Of a DNA stretch of 64,000 nucleotides, positions 43,900 through 53,180 are shown piece by piece (the stretch's first letter is position 1; each line of letters opens with the position of its first letter). The position numbers and the translations under genes were made by a program. The notes beneath the pieces were generated by a model, which did no database searches, was not told the origin of the DNA, and worked only from the letters and a program-made list of their open reading frames with translations. This stretch comes from Bacillus ndiopicus (GTDB lineage: Bacteria; Bacillota; Bacilli; Bacillales_A; Planococcaceae): positions 1-64,000 of the forward strand of contig NZ_HG964404.1 of NCBI RefSeq assembly GCF_000612805.1, read 5' to 3'.

Positions 43900-44508
43900 A
43901 TGCCAAAGATCGTAAGTGAACAGGAGAAGGAGAATATCAAAAATGCAATGTATATTAAAGGAATAGAGCTCATTCGTAAGAAAGGCATGAAGCGAGTTAC
44001 AGTTGACGATATTGCAGCAGCTGTGCAAATTGCCAAAGGTTCCTTCTATACTTATTATCATTCCAAGGAAGAATTTCTTTACCACATAATGAAGCAAAAT
44101 GAGCAAGCTTTATTTGACCGAATTCTTGAAATCGGATCTAGCTCTGGGCACTTTAAGGAAAAGATTACGAATGCACTTCATGAAATTTACTTGGCTCCAG
44201 ATAGTCTTGCACTCTATGTTCAGCCATCGGACATGGAATATTTGCTGCGCAAGCTACCAGAGCCTATTAGCAGAGAGGAACAGGATAAATCCAAAACTAA
44301 TTTTCAGCGTACAATGAACGTCTTAGGAATAGGGGATGCTCAATGTGATTATAGCGTACTTGCGAATTTAATGGATGGTTTGCATTTTATCGCTTCTAAT
44401 CAGAACCAATACGGTGAACAAGGAAGGGCAAAAGCATTAAGCATTCTTGTTGAAGCAATTGCTGAATATCTAAGCAAGTGCAAGCAGAATTCAATCAAAA
44501 ATGGCTAG
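43900..44508 (+). CDS. TetR family regulator
   Basis: A 202-residue protein with the TetR helix-turn-helix at about residues 30-50 (TVDDIAAAVQIAKGSFYTYY) and an unassigned ligand domain. It has AAAGGAG upstream and ends 13 bases before the hydrolase gene, so the two form an operon and it may repress both. I see no clear palindrome in the region before it. Confidence 0.85.
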   Translation: MPKIVSEQEKENIKNAMYIKGIELIRKKGMKRVTVDDIAAAVQIAKGSFYTYYHSKEEFLYHIMKQNEQALFDRILEIGSSSGHFKEKITNALHEIYLAPDSLALYVQPSDMEYLLRKLPEPISREEQDKSKTNFQRTMNVLGIGDAQCDYSVLANLMDGLHFIASNQNQYGEQGRAKALSILVEAIAEYLSKCKQNSIKNG

Positions 44509-44521
44509 AGGAGGCATTCAC

Positions 44522-45610
44522 ATGAATCAATCTTTGATTATTTTCATAGCGGCTATTGCCTGCATCAGTATGGCGATTTATTGGTTTCTCTACACAAAGA
44601 AGCGTGCAGCAGCTTGTAAAATCCATACACCAAATGGAATAGATGAGGGCGAGTATGTGACGATTGGAGGAATCCAGCAGTTTTTATATCATCGTGGTAA
44701 AAATAAGGATCATCCCGTCCTCTTATTCCTGCATGGAGGTCCTGGCAGTCCGATGCTTCCTTTTGCCCAAGACTTTCAGTTTCCTTGGGAAGATAAAGTA
44801 ACTGTCGTTCACTGGGAACAGCGAAACAGCGGTAAAACCTTCTTTGCGAATGATCCCCTGAAAGTCACGCCGACAACAACGATTGAACAAGCATTACAGG
44901 ATACATATGAAGTTGTGAGCTATTTACAAAAAAAATATAACAAAGAGCGAGTCCTTCTGCTTGGTCATTCATGGGGTTCTATCTTAGGCAGTCTATTCAC
45001 CTTGCAAAATCCGCAGATGGTTCAAGCCTATATTGGAGTTGGACAAGTAGTAAATATGTTTGAAAACGAACGAATTGGCTATGAGAAAGCATTGGAATGC
45101 AGCAGACAAGTTAAAAATCAGAAAGATATTAGCATCTTGCAGGCTTTAAGCCCTTATCCCGAGCCCCAATTTAGTGATGCCATGATCAAGAAGCTTATGA
45201 AACTCCGTAAATTGCAAGGTAAGTATAAGCTTGCGATGCAACCATCGCCTCAACTAGTCATGAGCGTACTATGTTCTCCATTTTATTCGTTCAAAGATAT
45301 TAAATACATGTTAATGAGCGATGTACTAGAAATAAAACAGCGTGCTATTTTGGAATCTTTGTTTAGGTCCTATGATTTGAACATGGTAACATCAGACTAT
45401 CAAGTTCCAGTATTCTATATCCATGGGGAGGATGACTGGCAAACTCCTTATTCACTTGCTCGCACATACTTTGATCAACTCAAGGCGCCAATGAAACAAT
45501 TTTACTCCATACCAAATGCTGGACATGTGACGATGCTCGATCAGAAGGAGCTATTCAACGATGCTTTATTCGACATTATTGATCAAATCAAACATTACGA
45601 ACAAAATTAA
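44522..45610 (+). CDS. Membrane-anchored alpha/beta hydrolase, proline-iminopeptidase-like
   Basis: The 362-residue protein starts with one membrane helix (residues 4-23, SLIIFIAAIACISMAIYWFL), so the enzyme is probably held at the membrane. The hydrolase core has HGGPGSP (oxyanion loop), nucleophile GHSWGS, acid in HGEDDWQTP and His in NAGHVTM. HGGPG and GHSWG are the S33 peptidase/proline iminopeptidase marks. Start ATG 44522 follows AGAGGAGG; an ATG at 44501 overlaps the TetR end and has no RBS. Confidence 0.8.
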   Translation: MNQSLIIFIAAIACISMAIYWFLYTKKRAAACKIHTPNGIDEGEYVTIGGIQQFLYHRGKNKDHPVLLFLHGGPGSPMLPFAQDFQFPWEDKVTVVHWEQRNSGKTFFANDPLKVTPTTTIEQALQDTYEVVSYLQKKYNKERVLLLGHSWGSILGSLFTLQNPQMVQAYIGVGQVVNMFENERIGYEKALECSRQVKNQKDISILQALSPYPEPQFSDAMIKKLMKLRKLQGKYKLAMQPSPQLVMSVLCSPFYSFKDIKYMLMSDVLEIKQRAILESLFRSYDLNMVTSDYQVPVFYIHGEDDWQTPYSLARTYFDQLKAPMKQFYSIPNAGHVTMLDQKELFNDALFDIIDQIKHYEQN

Positions 45611-45850
45611 AATGAAAAATCTATATTAGATAATGAATTTTTAGGTAACTATATATCGAATTACGATAAATTAGCATGGGGAACTAAAGGAATTTTATTT
45701 AATCGAGATAAAGATGTAATTCAATTAATTGAACAGAGCAGTATACAATTTTATGCATTAGAGTTGACAAAGGGAGGGCATCCACAACACCCTCTCTATG
45801 TTAAATCGAATAAAGCCCCAGAGATATACAAAATTAACAAGGAAGAATAA
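45611..45850 (+). pseudogene. C-terminal remnant of a DUF1643-like protein
   Basis: The frame directly after the hydrolase stop is open for 79 codons but has no start codon or RBS. It encodes KLAWGTKGILFNRDKDVIQL, then YALELTKGGHPQHPLYVKSN. The GHPQHPLY ending is the conserved C-terminus I associate with DUF1643 proteins, whose N-terminal half is missing here. It is therefore probably a deletion remnant. The rest of the gap to 46032 shows no gene. Confidence 0.5.
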
Positions 45851-46032
45851 GTGTATTGCACTAGCTCTAATTACCTCAGACTCAAGCTAGATTATTAAGA
45901 AAAGAATATGCATCGCAGCAATGTTTTCTGAAATTTCTGGGAGGATATAAATACTGTGCACACAGTTTTTTTAGAATTTAATTTACCTATAATAAAATAA
46001 GCGCGCTAAATTAAATTGAAAGGTGCAAAAAC

Positions 46033-46800
46033 ATGATTACAAATCAACAATTAGTAATAAACAACTTTGAAGAAAAATTAAAAGCATTTACTCATGTAGT
46101 TAGTGGAGAACTTATAAAGGAAGAAGATTACGTCATAGCAAATACAGAAGTTCCTACTAATACATTCAATATATTATTGCCGAAATCTCCAAATATCAAA
46201 AATACAGTTAAGATTAGACATGGAATCGATAATTTTTCTTATAAAGAATACCCCTTTAGTATTTGGATTGATGCTCAGTATTTAAACGATGATTGGAAAA
46301 ATCTTATACAAGAATATGGCCTAAAAGAAGCGGAACGTAATGTAATGATGAAACTTGAAAACACGCTTTATGTTGGTCAAAGAAATTCCCTTCAGCTTGT
46401 GATTACTAATGTAAAAAATAATGAAGATCTTTTAAAGTATATAGAGGTATTTCTGAGTTTATTTGAAGGTACACCAGAAAAAGAGGCATTAGAAAGTTAT
46501 TTTAATAAGTTTTCACAAATAAAATTAGGTTCAGAAGTTCAAATGTTTATTGGATGCATAGACGAAATGGCTGTAACTACTGGTTTATTAATAGAAAGCA
46601 AAGATAGTTATGGTATTTATGATGTGATGACAAAAGAAACATTTAGAGGTAAAGGATATGGCAGTGAAATGTTTCAATTTCTTCTAAATCAAACAAAGGA
46701 TAAACAAAAACCAGTTGTATTACAGGCTTCAGATGATGGGAAAAATATCTATAAGCGCTTTGGATTTGTAGATGTTGGAGAAATGGTTGTTTTTGAATAA
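46033..46800 (+). CDS. GNAT acetyltransferase with a long N-terminal region
   Basis: A 255-residue protein. The C-terminal half (about residues 125-255) is a GNAT domain with TKETFRGKGYGSEMFQFLL and the KNIYKRFGFVDVG ending. The first half may be a degenerate GNAT-like domain but has no clear acetyl-CoA loop. It has GAAAGG upstream, is a single gene, and is ended by a strong hairpin. The substrate is unknown. Confidence 0.7.
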   Translation: MITNQQLVINNFEEKLKAFTHVVSGELIKEEDYVIANTEVPTNTFNILLPKSPNIKNTVKIRHGIDNFSYKEYPFSIWIDAQYLNDDWKNLIQEYGLKEAERNVMMKLENTLYVGQRNSLQLVITNVKNNEDLLKYIEVFLSLFEGTPEKEALESYFNKFSQIKLGSEVQMFIGCIDEMAVTTGLLIESKDSYGIYDVMTKETFRGKGYGSEMFQFLLNQTKDKQKPVVLQASDDGKNIYKRFGFVDVGEMVVFE

Positions 46801-46822
46801 GAAGGTTTTCTTGCTTAAGCTA

Positions 46823-46874
46823 AAGAGCGTGTTTTGATTAATCTTTTTTCAAAACGCGCGCTCTCTCTTTTTTG
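46823..46874 (+). terminator. Terminator, one of two similar copies
   Basis: GAGCGTGTTTTGA (46825-46837) pairs with TCAAAACGCGCGCTC (46849-46863), followed by T's. A near-identical hairpin is at 51715-51768. Confidence 0.75.
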
Positions 46875-47049
46875 TCCGTTTATCTAATGTTATTAGCATT
46901 AGAATAAGCTTTATTCTAAAACATCTTTATATATTTAATCAACTCATCATGATAAAAGTTACCAAAAGGGGGAATCTCAATATGGTAATCACTTAAACAT
47001 AGTAGGCATAAGCTAATAATATATGTCGATTTGAAAGGGTGGATTGTAC

Positions 47050-47826
47050 ATGTTTCCACATGATTATTTTCAGTATTCTGAAGCAACACAGCAACAGCTT
47101 ACATTCATACTTATACATGGTTCCTGGGCTGATGCTCACTTTTGGGACGGCGTAGCGGAGGTGCTGCGTAGTCAAGGGCATACCGTCTATACGCCAGAAT
47201 ACGCAGGGCATGGCAAAGATTCGAATAAAAATGTCACGCATGCGATGATTACGAAGTCAGTTGTTGATTTTATAACAAAACTGGACTTATGCGACTTTGT
47301 ACTTGTTGGGCACAGTTTTGGGGGCACTATCATCCAAAAAGTTGCAGAACAAGTACCGGATCGGATAAAACGACTTGTTTTCTGGAATGCGTTTGTATTG
47401 AATGATGGTGAATCCGTTGTGGACGAGTTTTCGCCTCAAATGAGACAAGGCTTCGAACAACTCAGAGCCGGCTCGAAGGACGATACAATCATGCTGCCAT
47501 TTCCGCTATTTCGGGATTCGTTCGTTAATACCGCCACGTTGGAGGAAGCCCAGCGTATATATGTAAGCATCACTCCTGAACCAGCTAAACCACTTTTTGA
47601 GAAACTTGATCTTAAAGCGTTCTACACATTGGCTACGCCCAAAAGCTATATCTTTTTCTCCAAAGACAACGCATTGCCACTAGAAGAGGGCTTCGGCTGG
47701 CATCCGCATATGTCCAAAAGGCTTGGTCAGTTCCGCCTAATTGTCGGGGATGGTGACCACTTTACAGACGCATATACAAGGCCAGCTATGGTGGCACATA
47801 AATTTTACGAGGCGGGTCGGGATTGA
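47050..47826 (+). CDS. Alpha/beta hydrolase
   Basis: The 258-residue soluble protein has the oxyanion loop LIHGSWADAHFWDGV, the nucleophile GHSFGG (about residue 93) and a late His in GDGDHF. This layout matches small esterase/salicylate-esterase-like hydrolases. ATG 47050 is seven bases after GGGTGG. Its codons are visibly richer in G and C than neighbouring genes (CCG, GCC and CGG are frequent), which hints at later acquisition. A terminator follows. Confidence 0.75.
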   Translation: MFPHDYFQYSEATQQQLTFILIHGSWADAHFWDGVAEVLRSQGHTVYTPEYAGHGKDSNKNVTHAMITKSVVDFITKLDLCDFVLVGHSFGGTIIQKVAEQVPDRIKRLVFWNAFVLNDGESVVDEFSPQMRQGFEQLRAGSKDDTIMLPFPLFRDSFVNTATLEEAQRIYVSITPEPAKPLFEKLDLKAFYTLATPKSYIFFSKDNALPLEEGFGWHPHMSKRLGQFRLIVGDGDHFTDAYTRPAMVAHKFYEAGRD

Positions 47827-47877
47827 GCAATAAATTAAGCGAGATGCATTGGTGGGCATGAATAAGATTATTTTTTT

Positions 47878-47911
47878 AGCTATCGTTTTGATTCAGAGCG
47901 ATAGCTTTTCT
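47878..47911 (+). terminator. Terminator of the hydrolase gene
   Basis: AGCTATCG (47878-47885) pairs with CGATAGCT (47899-47906), followed by T's. Confidence 0.75.
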
Positions 47912-47977
47912 ATTTATTGAAGGGATAAATTCCGCAGTGTAGGATACTTAGATAACACCGCATTGGAGGTAGAAAAT

Positions 47978-49033
47978 GTGAAGGCAGCTATTAATAACAC
48001 TATAGAACAAATGATTGTTAAAAATACGGGACTAGAGACTACAGTTGAGATAAGTAATTTAGAAATAAACGATGATGGTTTTAATAACGATATACCAATG
48101 TTTCATCTTAATTTTTTTAATGGAACAGAGAATTTTTCTAAGCCAGTTGTTCTGAAAAAATTCAGTCATAATATGAAGTTTAATAAAGAATTATCTATTT
48201 TAAAGAGCTTATCTATAAATAAGTACATTAATATTCCAAATTTTTATTTCGAAGATAAAGAAAACGGACTTTTGTTAATGGAACAAATAGAGGGAGTTAC
48301 TTTGGACAAATACTTCATGGCCAGTGCTAATAATAGGGTGACAGCGTTTGAAATATTTGGTTCTACACTAGCGCATATTCATTCAATTGATATTCATGGG
48401 CTAAGTGATGGAGATTTTAAGGATGTATTTCCTATTAATCACTACATAGAGAATTTAAGAAATCGAATTGTGGAATTTGAAGATCCAATCTATATAAAGA
48501 TACTGGCAAATATCGAGAAATCGTTCGAGGATGTAAAATTTACTAAGGTCCTAAATCATGGAGATTATCATTTTCAAAATACTATAATCACCAATGACAA
48601 TACATTGTATATTTTAGATTGGGAAAAAGCCTTCCTGGGAGACCATCGTTTTGATATAGCTAATGCGCTTATTTCAGGGTACTCTTGGTTCGGAATAGAC
48701 TTCAAAAAGCCTATGTTAAATGCCTATCAAAATAGCTATAACAAGAAAATTGAACACTTACAATGCTTCGAAGCATTATTATGTTTTGATTCATTTACAA
48801 GGGCAGCTTCATTAATATACGGAGCTGACGACTCACATATTCGAGATAGAACATTTGAATGGCTAAAGAGGCGCTATGAATTATTTGTAAAACATACAGG
48901 AGAAAGAATTGAAAAAGCTGAAGAATATTTATTTTCTAAGGGACTTACATTAAAAATGAAGTATATGCATCAGATGATGAATTTAGATAACATGGTAAAA
49001 GTAGAACTTCTAATGCGGTTGCCTAGAGTCTAG
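47978..49033 (+). CDS. APH/choline-kinase-fold phosphotransferase
   Basis: A 351-residue protein starting at GTG 47978, eight bases from GGAGG. The kinase motifs are HGDYHFQNTI (catalytic loop with Asp) and YILDWEKAFLGDHRFD (metal-binding Asp). The N-terminal lobe has VVLKKF and LLLMEQIEGVTL. Such proteins phosphorylate aminoglycosides, choline, homoserine or other small molecules. Nothing in the sequence singles out antibiotic resistance. Confidence 0.75.
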   Translation: MKAAINNTIEQMIVKNTGLETTVEISNLEINDDGFNNDIPMFHLNFFNGTENFSKPVVLKKFSHNMKFNKELSILKSLSINKYINIPNFYFEDKENGLLLMEQIEGVTLDKYFMASANNRVTAFEIFGSTLAHIHSIDIHGLSDGDFKDVFPINHYIENLRNRIVEFEDPIYIKILANIEKSFEDVKFTKVLNHGDYHFQNTIITNDNTLYILDWEKAFLGDHRFDIANALISGYSWFGIDFKKPMLNAYQNSYNKKIEHLQCFEALLCFDSFTRAASLIYGADDSHIRDRTFEWLKRRYELFVKHTGERIEKAEEYLFSKGLTLKMKYMHQMMNLDNMVKVELLMRLPRV

Positions 49034-49359
49034 TTCAATTTTGTGCTCAAGTTCAATACTATTTGAGGCATAATAGTTTATCTGCGAATTTAGCAAAACC
49101 GTGAGGCTATATTCGCAGATATATTAAAGTGCTGTATACAATTACATCCAGGTAGCCCTACGTTTTTAACCTTTTAATGGCTTCTTCTGTTTGAAAAACT
49201 TCCTCATCTGTGTCAAGGCGTAATTGATTAAATATAGGCTCTTTACATTTCATAGCCTAGTTGCACGTGATGGTCAAGCTCCTTATTTACAATAAAAACT
49301 GCATCTCAATTGGAGATGCAGTTTTTTTGTGGAAAATTGGATTTTTAGTTTGTAATAGG
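49034..49359. other. Intergenic stretch with a terminator hairpin
   Basis: AAAACTGCATCTC (49295-49307) pairs with GAGATGCAGTTTT (49312-49324) and is followed by T's; it can serve both strands. A 31-codon minus-strand frame at about 49160-49255 lacks a good RBS and looks like debris. I see nothing else. Confidence 0.55.
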
Positions 49360-49695
49360 TTAATCTGCTGGTCTTGGACCTCTATTGCCCTCTGTATTTT
49401 CTGAGGTTAAAATAGGCCGAACAGTAATATCCCCAATAACACGAATTTGACAAGATAGCCGCAAACAGTCTTCATATAAATTTTCATCAATATTTTTAAT
49501 AGCAAAGGCATTTTTTTCTATGGTAGAAATATCTTTATATTCACCAGCTAACACTTCAACTCTACAAGTAGTGCATTTCGCCTTTCCACCACACTGATGA
49601 AAAATATTTATATCATTATCTTCAAGAGCTAATACTAATTTTTTGCCTTCCTCAACTTCAAAAGTTTTCCCTCCAAATACGGTGACAAATGGCAT
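49360..49695 (-). CDS. 2Fe-2S ferredoxin
   Basis: This 111-residue beta-grasp ferredoxin has cluster ligands at Cys 35, Cys 41 and Cys 44 (CGGKAKCTTC, the CX5CX2C spacing of the adrenodoxin/bacterial type) and Cys 82 (RLSCQIR). Cys 77 is an extra cysteine. The C-terminal tail (RPILTSENTEGNRGPRPAD) is probably disordered. It passes electrons to an unknown partner; no oxygenase or reductase lies beside it. The RBS is GAAGGGAG. Confidence 0.8.
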   Translation of the reverse strand: MPFVTVFGGKTFEVEEGKKLVLALEDNDINIFHQCGGKAKCTTCRVEVLAGEYKDISTIEKNAFAIKNIDENLYEDCLRLSCQIRVIGDITVRPILTSENTEGNRGPRPAD

Positions 49696-49965
49696 TTCTA
49701 AATACTCCCTTCATAATTTTAATGTTAAACGAAAGCAATCGTTACTATCATTTTGTATTGATTCGGTAAGTCTCATACTTAGAACATTTATGGCTTTGAC
49801 AGACAGCAGAAAAGAGGCTATACGGAATTTCATTACAATGTATTATATCAAATAGCACATTCCTAGTTATAAAATGCTATGGGGAGTCTTGATAATAAGC
49901 TGTAAAAATTTTTACCGAAAATAAGGAAAGACCATTGCATTTACTTCCCAGCCAGCATAATATAA

Positions 49966-50046
49966 GTATATAGCTATATACAAATGTAATCACCTAGATT
50001 ATTAGGTGATTTTATTTAAGATTATATATAAGTGAATGCTTATATA
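49966..50046. promoter_or_regulatory. ars operon control region
   Basis: GTATATAGCTATATAC (49966-49981) is a perfect 16-base palindrome. Bases 50025-50046 hold TATATAAG-N6-CTTATATA directly before the arsR RBS, of the kind ArsR proteins bind. Between them AATCACCTA/TAGGTGATT (49988-50011) forms a terminator-like hairpin with T's. The remainder of 49696-50061 shows no gene. Confidence 0.55.
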
Positions 50047-50061
50047 AGGAGTGCAGATACG

Positions 50062-50391
50062 ATGGAAAACACACTAATTGAAAAACAGTTAAAAGCAGTA
50101 GCTGACTTAAATCGCATCAAATTGCTTGCATGTATGAAAAATGGGGAGGTATGTGTTTGTGATTTTGTAGATGTTTTAGGTATATCTCAACCAGCAGTTA
50201 GTCAGCATTTAAAAAAATTAAAGGAGGCAGGCATTATTACAGAGCGAAAAGTAGGAACTTGGAAACATTATCGTCTAGTGGAGGAGCAAACGCCATTGAT
50301 GAAAGGGATTTTACAACAAATTCAACCTTTAACCAAATGCAATTGTGTTACGGATTGCTGCCATGTAGGAGGAAATGAAGATGAAGAATGA
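50062..50391 (+). CDS. arsR: ArsR family arsenic-responsive repressor
   Basis: The 109-residue winged-helix protein has the metal motif EVCVCDFVD in the DNA-binding region, where the two Cys bind As(III), and [17 protein letters not shown] as recognition helix. Extra cysteines end the protein (CNCVTDCC), perhaps further metal ligands. ATG 50062 is ten bases after AAGGAG. It overlaps the ACR3 gene by 11 bases. An inverted repeat precedes it, so autorepression is likely. Confidence 0.9.
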   Translation: MENTLIEKQLKAVADLNRIKLLACMKNGEVCVCDFVDVLGISQPAVSQHLKKLKEAGIITERKVGTWKHYRLVEEQTPLMKGILQQIQPLTKCNCVTDCCHVGGNEDEE

Positions 50392-51433
50392 GTCTTTAAC
50401 AAAGCAGCTTTCTTTTTTGGATCGTTACCTTACGCTTTGGATATTTGTGGCGATGGGAATAGGCGTTTTATTAAGTGTGACAATGCCCAGTATTGGGGAA
50501 ACATTAGAATCGATGTCAGTTGGCACAACATCGATTCCGATTGCCATAGGATTAATTGTCATGATGTATCCACCGCTTGCCAAAGTTAAATATGAGGAAA
50601 TGTGGCGTGTATTTAAAGACTGGAAGGTACTTTTACTATCGCTTTTTCAGAACTGGTTACTTGGCCCATTCTTAATGTTCTTTTTAGCAATCATCTTCTT
50701 GCATGATTACCCAGAATACATGGCTGGACTCATCATGATTGGCTTGGCTCGCTGTATAGCTATGGTCATTGTCTGGAATGATTTAGCACGCGGAGACCGC
50801 GAATACGTTGCTGGCTTAGTTGCTTTTAACTCCATCTTTCAAATTTTGACCTATTCGATTTTCGCATACTTTTTCTTAAATGTCTTACCCAGTTGGTTCG
50901 GTTTAGAAAACTTTCATGTATCGATCTCCATGTGGGAAATAACGAAAAGTGTTTTGATTTATTTAGGGATTCCATTTGCGGCAGGCTTCCTTACACGTTG
51001 GATAGGGATTAAAGCAAAAGGGAAAGAGTGGTATGAGGAAAAGTTCTTACCAAAGATTTCACCGCTTACTTTAATCGCACTTTTATTCACAATTGTGATG
51101 ATGTTCGCTTTAAAGGGTGAGCAATTAGTTGAATTACCCCTCGATGTTGTACGAATTGCCGTCCCATTATTTATTTACTTTGTCATTATGTTTATTGTGT
51201 CATTCTTCTCTTCACGGAAAGCTGGCGCATCCTATCCTGTTACAGCAGCGCTTTCATTTACAGCTGCAAGTAACAACTTTGAACTAGCGATTGCCGTAGC
51301 TGTAGGTGTGTTTGGACTTCATAGTGGCGTGGCTTTTGCTGCTGTTATTGGACCACTGGTAGAAGTGCCTGTACTCATCGGACTTGTATGGGTTGCTTTA
51401 CGTTGGAAAAAGAAATACTTTAAGGTTATTTAA
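50381..51433 (+). CDS. arsB: ACR3-type arsenite efflux permease
   Basis: A 350-residue membrane protein with ten helices. [19 protein letters not shown] is the ACR3 helix 4 signature with its essential Cys, and [20 protein letters not shown] is the late conserved helix. It exports As(OH)3. Start ATG 50381 is eight bases after TAGGAGG, overlapping the arsR end. No arsenate reductase follows: the next 330 bases are non-coding, which is unusual but not rare for ars operons. Confidence 0.9.
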   Translation: MKNESLTKQLSFLDRYLTLWIFVAMGIGVLLSVTMPSIGETLESMSVGTTSIPIAIGLIVMMYPPLAKVKYEEMWRVFKDWKVLLLSLFQNWLLGPFLMFFLAIIFLHDYPEYMAGLIMIGLARCIAMVIVWNDLARGDREYVAGLVAFNSIFQILTYSIFAYFFLNVLPSWFGLENFHVSISMWEITKSVLIYLGIPFAAGFLTRWIGIKAKGKEWYEEKFLPKISPLTLIALLFTIVMMFALKGEQLVELPLDVVRIAVPLFIYFVIMFIVSFFSSRKAGASYPVTAALSFTAASNNFELAIAVAVGVFGLHSGVAFAAVIGPLVEVPVLIGLVWVALRWKKKYFKVI

Positions 51434-51764
51434 GATTATTCAGGGTGAAATTAATCTAGCTGATAAATCAAATTTATGCTATTAATCAATGGACTGTTAG
51501 CGAAAGCTGGCAGTCCTTGGATCATGATGAAATAAATGAAGCCACATCTTGATTTGTTGGATTAAGAGGGAAATTAAGATGAGTTAAGACAAAGCTTTCA
51601 AAAACCATAGTAAAAAGATAACGTGAAGTAAATAAATAAGCCATTCCAAACTTTGGGGTGGCTTTACTTTTAAAGCTACTCTTAATTAAATGGATGACTT
51701 AAAAGCTTTGATATAAGAGCGTGTTTTGATCAATCTTTTTCAAAACATGCTCTTTAGATTTTTT
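51434..51764. terminator. Gene-free stretch with two terminators
   Basis: AAGCCATTCC (51638-51647) with GGGTGGCTT (51656-51664), followed by a T-rich run, probably ends the ars operon. AAGAGCGTGTTTTG (51715-51728) with CAAAACATGCTCTTT (51741-51755), then T's, serves one or both convergent units and is nearly the same as 46823-46874. I see no gene here. Confidence 0.65.
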
Positions 51765-52472
51765 TTATTTATACAGATAAATTTGCAAATTATTATTTTG
51801 ATCGATTGTAGCTAAAATAACCTCACGAATGTTTACATTATATGTTGACGTAAGCTCATTCATTAACCAATCTTCCGTTAGCTTAGCTTTGTTTAACTCA
51901 TGGCAATCAATTTTACCTTCTTTAATGAGGATAAGTGGGAGAAAAAAGGATTCTGGTACTATCTTTAGATCTGTTCGTGTTGGAGTTTGATGTTGCGGGT
52001 ATAAGAAACTTGAAATAGATCCGTCTGGTTCCCATAATGCAAGAGCAACTTTTTGAATATCTTCCACCTTTTCTTTTCTTAACTCTGACAAGAGAAAATC
52101 AACAGAAATCCTTGCTTTTCGTAAGTTCGCAGGAACAATTTGTCCATTTTTAATAAGTGGAATTGGCGGTGGGTCTACAAAATGTCGAAACGTAATCGAT
52201 TTCATACTTAATAATACACTGAGTAAATATAAAATAACTAAGGCTGACATGGTAATTATGGAACCTTTCATTCCTAATTCTTCATCAGACAGGGGATGAG
52301 CGATGATATTACCAATAGTTATTGCCATAACAAAGTCGAGTAATCTCAATTGTGAAATAGAACGTTGCCCCATAATTTTTGTCGAAAAAAGTAAAAAGAA
52401 AAAAGCAACCATCGCTCTTATAATCCATTGAATAACTGTAAGCGATTCTTGTCCATGAAAAAAATCCACCAT
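51765..52472 (-). CDS. DUF421 (YetF/YrbG-like) membrane protein
   Basis: The 235-residue protein has three N-terminal helices (about residues 10-95), including STKIMGQRSISQLRLLDFVM, which is the family signature, then two soluble beta-rich repeats (about 100-235). This is the normal length and form for DUF421. Members affect spore or envelope properties but have no proven activity. AAAGGACGGG precedes the start. Confidence 0.85.
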   Translation of the reverse strand: MVDFFHGQESLTVIQWIIRAMVAFFFLLFSTKIMGQRSISQLRLLDFVMAITIGNIIAHPLSDEELGMKGSIITMSALVILYLLSVLLSMKSITFRHFVDPPPIPLIKNGQIVPANLRKARISVDFLLSELRKEKVEDIQKVALALWEPDGSISSFLYPQHQTPTRTDLKIVPESFFLPLILIKEGKIDCHELNKAKLTEDWLMNELTSTYNVNIREVILATIDQNNNLQIYLYK

Positions 52473-52656
52473 GACCCGTCCTTTCTTTAAGTTTTCAATG
52501 TCTCCTTATTATGTGTTTGTCACAAATAATTATTAGTGATAAATGCTATTGAACCATTTTTAGTACTAATCCAAAAAATGTTCAGTATTGTTTCAAGGCA
52601 ATTTCGGATACTAAAGCTGTTTCAAAATAAATTGATTAAGAAGGGAGGCAATATTA

Positions 52657-52845
52657 GTGAAATTCTTTACATGGGGTATAATTGGGGCTGTTATTTTAGG
52701 TGTAGCTACAAGTTTAAAAAAAGGGAATTTTCAACAATTCACAAAAAACATGCCAAATAAATTAAATTCACAGAACGCACAACAAATGGCGCAGCCTTTA
52801 CAAGCTGTAGCTAATAGTTTATCTGAGAATATAGTAAAGCAGTAA
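52657..52845 (+). CDS. Small single-helix protein, 62 residues
   Basis: GTG 52657 follows GAAGGGAGG. The first 20 residues form a membrane helix (FTWGIIGAVILGVATSL), followed by a polar, Gln- and Asn-rich segment (NSQNAQQMAQPLQAVANSL). It could be a membrane-anchored or loosely secreted small protein. A terminator follows. I do not recognise the family. Confidence 0.65.
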   Translation: MKFFTWGIIGAVILGVATSLKKGNFQQFTKNMPNKLNSQNAQQMAQPLQAVANSLSENIVKQ

Positions 52846-52869
52846 TGCTGTTTTGTTGAAATTTTTTAC

Positions 52870-52906
52870 TATAGACCAGCATGATTTTGTTGGTCTATAG
52901 CTTTTA
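52870..52906 (+). terminator. Terminator of the 62-residue gene
   Basis: TATAGACCA (52870-52878) pairs with TGGTCTATA (52891-52899), followed by a short T run. From here to 53180 I see no gene. Confidence 0.7.
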
Positions 52907-53180
52907 CATAAAATTATCTAAAAGGCGACCTACCATAATAAAATTTTTAAAGTTGCTTAACAAAATAATTAAAGAGATGGAAGAATTTCTGATAGAGGAA
53001 TTGGGACATATAAAATAGTTAACTTGTACTGTTTAAGTAAGTATAATAAAATATTATGTGTAAAAATCAGGTAAAAAACTCTTAACATACAAATGGAGCC
53101 ATATGATAAAACCAGATATTGGTATGCAGGGGCTTTACAAGATTGTTTCAATATAGTCACAAAGTAATGGGGGAAGTAGT

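Noticed and set aside
47978..49033. Aminoglycoside resistance gene
   Set aside because: The kinase motifs are general to the APH/choline-kinase fold; nothing specific to a known resistance enzyme was seen.
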